From: Kofleriaceae bacterium | GTDB taxonomy: Bacteria; Myxococcota_A; Polyangia; Haliangiales; Haliangiaceae | NCBI GenBank assembly: GCA_018058095.1 | Contig: JAGPCO010000009.1 | Coordinates: forward strand, 5,560 to 69,559 | Length of the DNA: 64,000 nucleotides | Direction: 5' to 3' | Part shown: in pieces, positions 40,501 to 47,435 of the stretch | Numbering within the stretch: the stretch's first letter is position 1 | How the letters are laid out: every line of letters starts with the position of its first letter | Translations under genes and position numbers: made by a program | Notes under the pieces: model-generated | Seen by the model: the letters and a program-made list of their open reading frames with translations, nothing else | Told to the model about the DNA's origin: nothing | Database searches by the model: none

Positions 40501-42468
40501 GGCCGCCTTGGCCCGGGCCGCGGCGCCATCGCGATCGGCCAGCTCGGCCGCCAGCTTGCGCAGGGTAGCCGGCCGCTCGCCGGCCGGGCCGACCTGACCC
40601 AGCCGCTCGAGCGAGCGCAGGTAGTCGTCGGTGCGGCCGGTCTTGTCGTACAGGTCGACCAGGGCGCGCAGCGCGACCACGTCGGCCCCGTTCTTGGTCA
40701 GGGCCTGCTCGTGGCGGCTGATCGCCCCCTCGAGGTCGCCCAGCTTCTCGGCCCGCAGGGTGCCGAGCTCGTGGCGCAGCGCGGCGGCGCGGCCGGCGTC
40801 GCCCTGGTGCTCGCACACCTCGGCCCGGCGCTCGAGCACCTTGGCCAGGTTGGCCCAGCGCTCGCCCTGCCGGTACAGCCGCTCGAGCGCGGCCAGCGCG
40901 TCGTCGCTGTCGGCGTCGAGGTCGGCCGCAGCCTGGTAGGCCTCGATGGCCTTGGCGGTCGAGGCCAGCTGGCTCTCGCTCAGGTCACCCAGCGCCAGCA
41001 GCAGATCGACCTTGCGGCCGTCGTCGATCTCGACCGCGACGTGGGCGGCCAGCGCGTCGGCCAGCTCGGCCCACTTCTGCTGCTTGCGCAAGAGGTCGGC
41101 CATGGCGACGTGGGCGTCGCGGTTGCTGGCGTCGAGCTCGAGGGCCCGGCGCAGCGACGGGGTGGCGTAGTCGGCCCGGTCGAGCTTGCTGCCGTACCAG
41201 CGGCCCAGGCGGGCCCACCAGGCCGACGCCACCTGCGGATCGGTGACGTCGGTGGCGATCTGCGAGGCCTCGGCCACGAGCGCAGCCCAGCCGCCGGTGG
41301 CCGCGGCCAGCCGCTCGGCGTGGCCGGCGATCTCGGTCGAGGCCGGGTCGACCGCGCACGCGGTGGTCAGGGCCTCGAACGCGCGCGGCAGGTCGCCCAT
41401 GCCGGTCTCGTAGGTGTCGGCCAGCTGCCGCAGCAGCGCGGCGCGCTCGGCCGGCTCCTCGGCGTGCTCGATGCGGCCGAGGATGACCTCGGACACACGC
41501 TCGTGGTTACCCGCGCCGCGGGCCTGATGCTCGATGAGATCGATGGCGTCGCGCGCCTCACCCGGCTGGTCGGCCATGAGCGCGAGCCAGCCGTCGAGGT
41601 CGTCGGCGTCGGGCCGGGCCTGGTGCAGGGTCAGGCCGGCGGTGCGGCAGGCGTCGCGCAGGCTGGTCAGCCAGTCGATCATCGCCTTCTCCGACACCTC
41701 GTCCCCGGACTTGCCGGCCAGGTTGATGACCTGGATCTGGTGCTCGGCCATCAGCTCGTCGACGGTGACCGGCCCGAGGCCGGCGCCGAGGAAGTAGTGG
41801 GTGCCACGCGGCGGCTCGAACATGCCGAACAGACGGTCGAGCACGGCGGCCAGGTCGGGGTCGCCGAAGCGGAACCCGACGAAGACCAGGGTGCCGTCGA
41901 CGTACTGCTCGCGCGCGTAGTCGCGCAGGTCGACGGCGTGGGCCAGGGCGCGCCGGACCGAGCCCGGGGTGACGACGTAGCGCTCGAAGTCGCCCAGCAC
42001 CTTGATCAGGGTCCGGCGACGGGTCGACAGCGCGCCGAGGTCGGCGTAGGTCGCGACCCGCGCCGCCGGCCAGTCCTCGGGCGAGGCCAGCTCGAACGCG
42101 CGCTCGATCACGTCGCCGGGGAACGTGGTCCACACGTGGCGGAACGGCAGCTCGGCCAGGATCTTGGCCATGAGCGGGGTCTGGCCGGGGTGAGCCCACA
42201 GCTCCTGGACGATCCGGTCACACGCCTCGCCGCCGAGCGAGCGGGCGAGGAAGCCCACGGCGCGGACCAGGCTGCCCTTCGACAGCAGCTTTTCGAGGTC
42301 CTTGACCGCGGCGTCATCGCCGTCGCGGCCGCGCGCGGCCAGCTCCTGCGTGAGGCGCTCGAGGAGTTGCTTCCAGGAAGGGACACCGACTCCCGCACCG
42401 ACCACAAGGACGGCGCGACCAGACCTGATCTGGTCGATGAGGGACTCGGGGATCGTGTGCTCGTGCAT
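37570..42468 (-). CDS. SIR2-like domain fused to giant TPR array
   Basis: 1632 residues. Residues 1 to about 290 follow SIR2_2-type NAD-binding folds: GRAVLVVGAGVGVPSWKQLL (GAG at 24-26), HVWTTFPGDVIERA (112-123), TLIKVLGDFERYV (153-165) and LVFVGFRFGDPDLAAVLDRL. The family's catalytic Asn in TTN-x-D is Phe116 and the catalytic His of K-x-HG-D is Leu158, so NAD hydrolysis looks unlikely. The rest is one long series of TPR-type helical pairs (for example ALKALERLYRQGERW-like units), with AALD/LEPS spacing throughout. It is cytosolic and probably a very large scaffold. The ATG at 42468 has a G-rich site upstream. It is coupled to the gene at 36635. Confidence 0.85.
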   Translation of the reverse strand: MHEHTIPESLIDQIRSGRAVLVVGAGVGVPSWKQLLERLTQELAARGRDGDDAAVKDLEKLLSKGSLVRAVGFLARSLGGEACDRIVQELWAHPGQTPLMAKILAELPFRHVWTTFPGDVIERAFELASPEDWPAARVATYADLGALSTRRRTLIKVLGDFERYVVTPGSVRRALAHAVDLRDYAREQYVDGTLVFVGFRFGDPDLAAVLDRLFGMFEPPRGTHYFLGAGLGPVTVDELMAEHQIQVINLAGKSGDEVSEKAMIDWLTSLRDACRTAGLTLHQARPDADDLDGWLALMADQPGEARDAIDLIEHQARGAGNHERVSEVILGRIEHAEEPAERAALLRQLADTYETGMGDLPRAFEALTTACAVDPASTEIAGHAERLAAATGGWAALVAEASQIATDVTDPQVASAWWARLGRWYGSKLDRADYATPSLRRALELDASNRDAHVAMADLLRKQQKWAELADALAAHVAVEIDDGRKVDLLLALGDLSESQLASTAKAIEAYQAAADLDADSDDALAALERLYRQGERWANLAKVLERRAEVCEHQGDAGRAAALRHELGTLRAEKLGDLEGAISRHEQALTKNGADVVALRALVDLYDKTGRTDDYLRSLERLGQVGPAGERPATLRKLAAELADRDGAAARAKAAYEQLLALEPSADDAFRGLERLLREQAQWYELVAVLEKHVAAAKSPTQRVELYLEAGHVHEKELSDPHRAIDAHLEALALDDGNKQALSALARMYQRTEQWDRAVDVLVRHAGLDGAGGAPMLAEAGRLALEQLMDPELAERHLERALALDPENQDALRALADLHGRRGSWASAVDGLLRAEATCGNRLERVELLWRAAQMAGDELDDQPRALGLYERVLKLDPDHVEAGERIADTLVASGRWDDALPVLEMLARRADSGERLEKARRQAQLGRAYEALHRSEKAATAYRAAVEADADSLEASLGLARVLLTLAKARDGQAGGGEAWEEVDRRYREILARHRTGLADGQVAEIWFHLGECARALGDERKAELSWRRALEREALHVPTLVALADAAAARADWRTVVDCKRALAETTEGGAKAKVLEEVGDLLHGKLRDTTNAVSAYLEGLQVQPGSHVLLHKLLEAYTESKQWRRAVETLDQLAVGEDDVAFRARYHYAAGVIARDELRDADLAVEKLGAALDDAPTTPRAFEAIDKLLTERKDWKNLARAYRRQLKRLGEDAEPAQLVPLWTRIGEIYLDHLGDHESATAAFQVACDLAPDDMSRHEQLADLYLEAGADRRGDAITELQVLIEHSPDRVEYYKALAQLYREEHELDKAWCVSQALVLLGAADDSERAMYARYRAPQFVPASRRLTEELWQKAIIHRREDRHVGAIFASTLGALAGSTAQPPTAFGLDLGGRVDLDRDGRPAPRAARYAASVLGLDPVPMIWLQEGGDGLRVANTTGADRGRLVPSLLIGAPHVGKADERELVFEIGKRMAYLRPERFVTMALGTLPKLEAAFAGAIAASGARLRGHDGQPFEATSDEARRMAQLVRGQVPSAILEQVGDFGAKLSGRVGNGLITGWQSATDHTANRAGFILCGDLETAARVIATENAAQSTLPVKERLRELLAYAVSESYFQVRRHLGVVIRDGAQA

Positions 42469-42879
42469 CCTAAACCCCCTTTTGGGCTCGTAACTTGGAC
42501 TACCAACGTGGGCTACAAATCGCCGCGCAACCTAGCGGGGGCCCCCCGGGGGATCAAGGGGAAACGCCCCGGCTGGTTGGTACTTCGGTGGGTCGTCCGG
42601 CCCGAGCCTGGGCCGGGCCAGGGGTACGGCGGTTGACCTGGTGCGGACCTCGCGGTCTCGCGATTCGAGCCATCGGGCTACTCGACCGCGACCTCCAGGC
42701 GATCGCGCGGACCCGACTCGGTTACGCTCCGACTCCGGCGTCCGCGAGCCCACGGCCGGTCGCCGAGCCCGACCAGGTCGGCGTGGGCACGGGGCGGCGT
42801 GGCTGTGGACTCAGCGAGCCATCGGCGGCGGCGGCGTGCCTGGCTCGGCGGACGAGATCAACAAGCCCCGGTCAGAGGA
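42469..42879. other. 411-base gene-free interval
   Basis: The only stretch over 300 bases without a gene. It should hold the promoter of the SIR2-like/TPR gene and the 3' end of the small peptide gene at 42880. A GGGGGCCCCC palindrome and adjoining CCCCCGGGGG lie at about 42537-42552. Short open frames on both strands lack start sites and look like chance. I see no tRNA, repeat array or clear -10/-35 pair. Confidence 0.6.
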
Positions 42880-43062
42880 CTAGGCCCAGCCCATGGCGAC
42901 GCAGTACGGGCAGCGCCCATCGATGTCGTCATCCCCGAACGCGTTGGAGTAGCCGCACACGTCACAGCTGGCGTACCCGTAGCGCACGTAGGCGCCACCG
43001 GCGACCTGCTTGATCTGCTGGCTGCCCAAGGTCCTGACCGCCAGCCGACGCCCCTTCTTCAT
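42880..43062 (-). CDS. Double-glycine-leader peptide, candidate RiPP precursor
   Basis: 60 residues from ATG 43062, with GAGGAG ending 2 bases before the start (short spacing). The first 23 residues, MKKGRRLAVRTLGSQQIKQV plus AGG, match the pattern of double-glycine leaders (basic start, L-x-V-x-TL, QI-x-x-V-x-GG) used by RiPP precursors and exported peptides cut by C39-peptidase ABC transporters. The 37-residue core has four cysteines in two CxxC pairs (CDVC, CPYC) with Tyr/Gly/Asp-rich spacers. Such a core could be crosslinked or, alternatively, be a small zinc ribbon. No modifying enzyme or transporter is within the window, so if it is a precursor it is an orphan. Confidence 0.65.
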   Translation of the reverse strand: MKKGRRLAVRTLGSQQIKQVAGGAYVRYGYASCDVCGYSNAFGDDDIDGRCPYCVAMGWA

Positions 43063-43075
43063 GGCTCCTCATCGA

Positions 43076-43091
43076 AGCAAGCCTGGTGCCA
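43076..43091 (-). promoter_or_regulatory. Sigma-54-like -24/-12 element upstream of peptide gene
   Basis: On the minus strand TGGCACCAGGCTTGCT matches the sigma-54 consensus TGGCACG-N4-TTGCW at every defined base but one. The predicted start of transcription would be about 43065, only 3 bases before the ATG and inside the GAGGAG, so promoter and ribosome site cannot both work as drawn. Either the message is leaderless or one motif is coincidental. Confidence 0.35.
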
Positions 43092-43178
43092 GGGGGTTCG
43101 TCGCCTGTTTCCGAGCGGTTAGCCCCCCGAGCAGGGTCGACACGTGCACGTCATGTCCCCAGCGGGGCGGGCCGCTGC

Positions 43179-46139
43179 TCACATCGTGCACACGCTCGGC
43201 ACCCCGATACACATGAACCCGGCCTCGACCACGCAGCCGCCGTCGCAGCCGTCGCCGGCGTCGGTGTCGCCGTCGTCGCACGCCTCGGTCACCGGCCCCT
43301 GGCTGTCGATGAACCCGTCGCCACACGTGGCCGGGCGGCACTGCCCGAGCAGGTCGACGCAGTCGTCGGCGTTCGAGCCGTTGCCATCGTCGCAGGTGTC
43401 GGTCCGCGGACCTTGCAGGTCGCGCACGCCGTCGCCGCACACGTTGGCCACACACGCGTTCGGGCAGTCGTCGAGGTTCGAGCTGTTGCCGTCGTCGCAC
43501 GTCTCACCGAGGCCGGTGCTGACGAACAGGTCGCCGCAGGTCGGCAGCTCGCAGCTGTTGCGGCAGCCGTCGGTGTCGACGGTGTTGCCGTCGTCGCAAC
43601 CCTCGCTGACCGGCCCCTGGTTGTCGATCACGCCATCGCCGCAGGTGTTGTCACGGCAGGTGTTGAGGCAGTCGTCGTCGTTGTTGTTGTTGCCGTCATC
43701 GCACTGCTCGCCCGGGTCGGGCGCGCCGTCGCCGCACTGCTCGACCAGCGTGCAGTTGTTGCGGCAGCCGTCGGTGTTGACCGCGTTGCCGTCGTCGCAC
43801 TGCTCGCTGCCGGCGCCGAGGAACCAGGTGATGCCGTCCCCGCACGTCGGGTCCTGGCAGGCGTTGGTGCAGTCGTCGCCGTTGACGGTGTTCAGGTCGT
43901 CGCAGCCCTCGAACAGCGACTGGGTCACGCCGTCGCCGCAGCTGCCCACGCGCAGGCACCCGGCCGAGCAGCCGTTGCCGCTGGCCACGGTGTTGCCGTC
44001 GTCGCAATCCTCGAAGTAGCTCTGCACCGTGTTGTCGCCGCAGCTGCCGACGCGACCACACGTGGCCGAGCAGCCGTTGCCATCGGCCGTGGTGTTGCCG
44101 TCGTCGCACGCCTCGAACAGCGGCTGGACCAGGCCGTCGCCGCAGCTGCCGACGCGGGTGCACGTGGCCGAGCAGCCGTTGCCGTCGGCCGTGGTGTTGC
44201 CGTCGTCGCACGCCTCGGCCAGGGTGTTGATCACGCCGTCGCCGCAGGCGGCGGTCACGCAGGTGGCGCGGCAGCCGTCGGTGTCGACCGTGTTGCCGTC
44301 GTCGCAGGTCTCGACGCCAGGGCTGGCGCCGTCGATCACGCTGTCGCCGCAGCGCGCCACCACGCAGGTGTTGCGGCAGTTGTCGGTGTCGACCGCGTTG
44401 CCGTCGTCGCACTGCTCGCTGCCGCCGCCCTGGTTGAAGGTCACGCCGTCGCCGCAGGTCGGGCTGCGGCACGCCGTGGTGCAGGCGTCGTTGTTGTTGC
44501 TGTTGCCGTCGTCGCACTGCTCGCCCGGTTCGGTCACGTTGTTGCCGCACCGGGCCAGCTGGCAGCCGTCGTCGCAGCCGTCGTCGTCGACCAGGTTGCC
44601 GTCGTCGCACTGCTCGCCGGCCAGCAGGTTGAGCTGGCCGTCCCCGCACTGCGGCGCGGTGCAGTCGGCGTCGCACCCGGCGGCCAGCCCGCCGGCGTCA
44701 CAGGTCTCGCCCCGGGCCGGGTTGACGTGGCCATCGCCGCACAGGCCGGGCGTGCAGTCGCTGTCGCACGCCAGGGTGTGGCCGCCGACCGTGCCCGGAT
44801 CGCAGGTCTCCGGGCTCGGGCCAGCGCCGTTGACGAAGCCATCACCGCAGGTGCGGGTGGTGCAGTCAGCGTCACAGCTGGCGCTGTTGCCGCTGTCGTC
44901 GCAGGTCTCGCCGGCGGCCGGGTTGACCGTGGCGTCGCCACACCGGGCGATCGTGCAGTCGGCGTCGCAGGTGGCGGCGAAGCCACCGACGCTGCCGGGG
45001 TCGCACTGCTCCGGGCTGGGGCCGGCGCCGTTGACCAGGCCGTCGCCGCACACCCGGAGCGAGCAGTCGGCGTCGCAGGTGGCGCTGAACGCGCCGACCG
45101 CCCCCGGGTCACACGCCTCGCCGGCCAGGGTGTTGACCCGGGTGTCGCCGCACACCGGGACCGAGCAGTCGCCGTCACAGCTGGCGCTGTCGACGCTGCC
45201 GAGGTCGCACTGCTCGCCCGGATCGACCAGGCCGTTGCCGCACCCGGTGCCGCCGCGGCAGTCGTCGCGGCAGGTCGGGTCGCCGGGGTCGCCGTCGTCG
45301 CACACCTCGTGCAGGGCCGAGTCGGGGTCGTGGATGCCGTTGCCGCACGCCTCCTCCGACAGGCAGTTGGCGCTGCAGCCGTCGCCCGAGTTCTGGTTGC
45401 CGTCGTCGCACACCTCGGCGCAGCCTGTGCCCTGGGCCGACGCGGTCAGGCAGGCCGGGTTGTCGCGCCCGAGCGGCAGGTGGTCGTCGAGCTCGCCGTT
45501 GCCGCACGTGTTGTCCGACTGGCAGTCGTTCCGGCACGCATCGTTGGGGTCGGTGTTGCCGTCGTCACACACCTCGCCCGGGTCGACCACCATGTTGCCG
45601 CACTGCTCGAGCCGGCACAGCGGGCTGCAGGTGTCGCCCGGGTCGTTGTTGCCGTCGTCGCACTGCTCGCCAGCCTGCATGTTGACCTTGCCGTCGCCGC
45701 ACCGGCTGGTGCTGCAGTCGCGGTTGCAGTCGGCGCTGTCGGCGCCGCCCATACCGTTGTCGCACTGCTCGCCGGCGACCAGGTTGAGGGCGCCGTCGCC
45801 GCACTGCGCCGGGGTGCAGTCGTCGTCGCAGCTGGCCGACGGCCCGGCGTCGTCGCACGCCTCCGTGGTCGGGGCCTGGCCGTCGACGTGGCCGTCGCCG
45901 CAGCGCGCCGCCTGGCAGGCGGCGCAGTCGTCGCCATCACTCATGTTGCCGTCGTCGCACTCCTCGCCGGTGTCGACCGCGCCGTTGCCGCACTTGCTGG
46001 CGGTGCAGCCGGTGCCGTCGGCGGTGCACGAGAACCCCTCGGGGCACACCACGCCGGAGCTGCACTCGAGCGTGTTGCTGCCGTAGCAGCCCACCGACGC
46101 CAGGGCGGCGGCGGCGAGGGTGACGAGCGCGGCGCGCAT
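43179..46139 (-). CDS. Cysteine-repeat (DUF4215) lipoprotein, 27 repeats
   Basis: 986 residues from ATG 46139, overlapping the preceding stop as TGATG. Lipoprotein signal VTLAAAALASVGCYG. After one EB-like segment (CPEGFSCTADGTGC), the protein is a continuous tandem array; I count 27 CG(D/N) units, each about 30-40 residues, of the form CGDG-x-ECDDGN-x-DGC-x-C. This is the DUF4215 / Myxococcus cysteine-rich repeat family. It would form a long, disulphide-stapled rod on the cell surface. The protein ends FMCIGVPSVCTM without an MYXO-CTERM sorting tail. Many repeats are near-identical at DNA level (GTTGCCGTCGTCGCA on the plus strand), so slippage is likely. Confidence 0.88.
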   Translation of the reverse strand: MRAALVTLAAAALASVGCYGSNTLECSSGVVCPEGFSCTADGTGCTASKCGNGAVDTGEECDDGNMSDGDDCAACQAARCGDGHVDGQAPTTEACDDAGPSASCDDDCTPAQCGDGALNLVAGEQCDNGMGGADSADCNRDCSTSRCGDGKVNMQAGEQCDDGNNDPGDTCSPLCRLEQCGNMVVDPGEVCDDGNTDPNDACRNDCQSDNTCGNGELDDHLPLGRDNPACLTASAQGTGCAEVCDDGNQNSGDGCSANCLSEEACGNGIHDPDSALHEVCDDGDPGDPTCRDDCRGGTGCGNGLVDPGEQCDLGSVDSASCDGDCSVPVCGDTRVNTLAGEACDPGAVGAFSATCDADCSLRVCGDGLVNGAGPSPEQCDPGSVGGFAATCDADCTIARCGDATVNPAAGETCDDSGNSASCDADCTTRTCGDGFVNGAGPSPETCDPGTVGGHTLACDSDCTPGLCGDGHVNPARGETCDAGGLAAGCDADCTAPQCGDGQLNLLAGEQCDDGNLVDDDGCDDGCQLARCGNNVTEPGEQCDDGNSNNNDACTTACRSPTCGDGVTFNQGGGSEQCDDGNAVDTDNCRNTCVVARCGDSVIDGASPGVETCDDGNTVDTDGCRATCVTAACGDGVINTLAEACDDGNTTADGNGCSATCTRVGSCGDGLVQPLFEACDDGNTTADGNGCSATCGRVGSCGDNTVQSYFEDCDDGNTVASGNGCSAGCLRVGSCGDGVTQSLFEGCDDLNTVNGDDCTNACQDPTCGDGITWFLGAGSEQCDDGNAVNTDGCRNNCTLVEQCGDGAPDPGEQCDDGNNNNDDDCLNTCRDNTCGDGVIDNQGPVSEGCDDGNTVDTDGCRNSCELPTCGDLFVSTGLGETCDDGNSSNLDDCPNACVANVCGDGVRDLQGPRTDTCDDGNGSNADDCVDLLGQCRPATCGDGFIDSQGPVTEACDDGDTDAGDGCDGGCVVEAGFMCIGVPSVCTM

Positions 46140-47287
46140 CAGAACGACCTCCCGGCGGCGACGCCGCCGCCCTCGCTGGAGAACACCGGCACGACCGACC
46201 AGCCGGCCACCGCGCCTGCCCCGGCGCCGGGCGCCTCGGGGACCTCGATCCGGTACGACGACGGCCGGTTGAGCACGACCAGCGCGGCGCCGGCGACGAG
46301 CGCCGCCCCGCCGAGCGCATAACCGGCGTAGGCCAGGTTCTGCTTGGTCTCGGCCGAGCTCTTGCGATCGAAGATGGCCGAGCCGGGCATGGAGCAGCCG
46401 CCGGTCGGATCGGTCAGCGCGCACACCCGGATGGCCTCGTCGTAGTCGGCGAAGCCGCGCTTGGCCGCGCTGTGCAGGATGGCCCCGGTCGCCAGCACCG
46501 CCGCCCCGGCCCCGGCCACCGCGTACGGCATCCAGGCCGGGAAGCGCCGCTTGTAGCGGGTCAACTCGGCGTCGGTGAACAGCTTGAGCACCAGGCTCGA
46601 CTTCTCGCCGCCGCCGAGCTTGAGGTTGAGCTGGTTGGGCACGTAGCCCGGCGCCTTGGCCAGCACCGTGTGTTCGCCGGCCCGGACCAGGGCCGACCAG
46701 GTGCCCGGCCCACGCTGGACCTCCTTGCCGTCGAACACCAGCACGGCGTCGGGAACGTCGACCGCGTACTCGACCCGGGTCAGCTGCTTCTCGACCAGGA
46801 TCTTGTAGCCGCGAGCGCGGTCGAACTTGTCGGTATCGAGCGGGGCGTCGCCGTAGGCCATGGCCTTCTCGAGCGCCAGGTACATCTCGACCGGCTGGTC
46901 GAGGTTCACCAGCGCCAGCGCCAGGTTGTAGTGGATGGCGGGGTGGTCCCAGTGCGCCAGGGCCTGCCGGTAGGTCTCGGCCGCGCGCGGGAACAACGCG
47001 TCGCGCAGGTGGGCGTTGCCCTGGTTGAACAGCTCGAGCGCGACCCGCTGCTCCTCGGGCCCGACCCCCTTGGCCCACGGTCGCACGTCCTCGCGCTGGG
47101 CCTTGGCCAGATCGGCGTCGGTCAGCTCGCGTGGCGGCGCCTTGGGGTCCGGCGTCGGCGCCGGCGCGCCGCCTGGGCCGGGCGCGGGGCTGGGCTGCGC
47201 CAGCGCCGGCGCGGCGGCGGCGGTGGTGGCGACGAGCACGACACACAGAACCTGGCGCGACGACGCGCCGAGCAAGCGAGCACGCAT
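46139..47287 (-). CDS. Exported TPR/PEGA-like protein with C-terminal membrane helices
   Basis: 382 residues from ATG 47287, with a ribosome site GGGAGGGGG just upstream. Signal sequence (VLCVVLVATTAAAAPALAQ), Pro-rich linker and TPR helices (ALELFNQGNAHLRDALFPRA, AIHYNLALALVNLDQPVEMY) come first. A PEGA-like beta module follows (VPDAVLVFDGKEVQRG, ALVRAGEHTVLAKAPGYV), then two membrane helices (PYAVAGAGAAVLATGAILHS, LAYAGYALGGAALVAGAALV). It shares this layout with the gene at 21040. It is translationally coupled to the 27-repeat protein, suggesting a joint surface function. A terminator-like hairpin lies in its 5' region. Confidence 0.78.
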   Translation of the reverse strand: MRARLLGASSRQVLCVVLVATTAAAAPALAQPSPAPGPGGAPAPTPDPKAPPRELTDADLAKAQREDVRPWAKGVGPEEQRVALELFNQGNAHLRDALFPRAAETYRQALAHWDHPAIHYNLALALVNLDQPVEMYLALEKAMAYGDAPLDTDKFDRARGYKILVEKQLTRVEYAVDVPDAVLVFDGKEVQRGPGTWSALVRAGEHTVLAKAPGYVPNQLNLKLGGGEKSSLVLKLFTDAELTRYKRRFPAWMPYAVAGAGAAVLATGAILHSAAKRGFADYDEAIRVCALTDPTGGCSMPGSAIFDRKSSAETKQNLAYAGYALGGAALVAGAALVVLNRPSSYRIEVPEAPGAGAGAVAGWSVVPVFSSEGGGVAAGRSF

Positions 47288-47307
47288 GGCGGGACCCCCT
47301 CCCAAGG

Positions 47308-47385
47308 AAAAAATCGTACACCGATGGCGGCGGCCACGAGGCGGCGCGGGTGGTCAACCGCGTGGCCAGGACCGGGGTCGGTGTA
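47308..47385 (-). terminator. Terminator- or attenuator-like hairpin with T6 tract
   Basis: Read on the minus strand, CGTACACCGA (47385-47376) pairs perfectly with TCGGTGTACG (47324-47315), followed by A and six Ts (47313-47308). The 51-base interior can fold further (CGCGG/CCGCG, CCACG/CGTGG). T-tracts are very rare in this window. It follows the FG-GAP gene but ends only 20 bases before the next start codon, so it may instead attenuate the gene at 46139-47287. Confidence 0.5.
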
Positions 47386-47435
47386 CGTGGACGTGGGCAA
47401 GGCCGAGGCGCGCGCCGCCTGGCCAGGCCGCGCCG

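Noticed and set aside
37552-42636. 1694-residue plus-strand open frame antisense to the SIR2-like/TPR gene
   Set aside because: No motif or signal, and codon positions follow the minus-strand gene; its length only reflects high G+C.
42532-42883. Short open frames in the 411-base interval (73 aa minus, 80 aa plus)
   Set aside because: No ribosome site, Arg/Pro-rich composition, and mutual overlap.
43179-46139. Regular spacing of a 15-base unit (GTTGCCGTCGTCGCA), reminiscent of a CRISPR array
   Set aside because: The units encode CDDGN in DUF4215 repeats, their spacing follows the codon frame and varies, and the spacers are themselves homologous.
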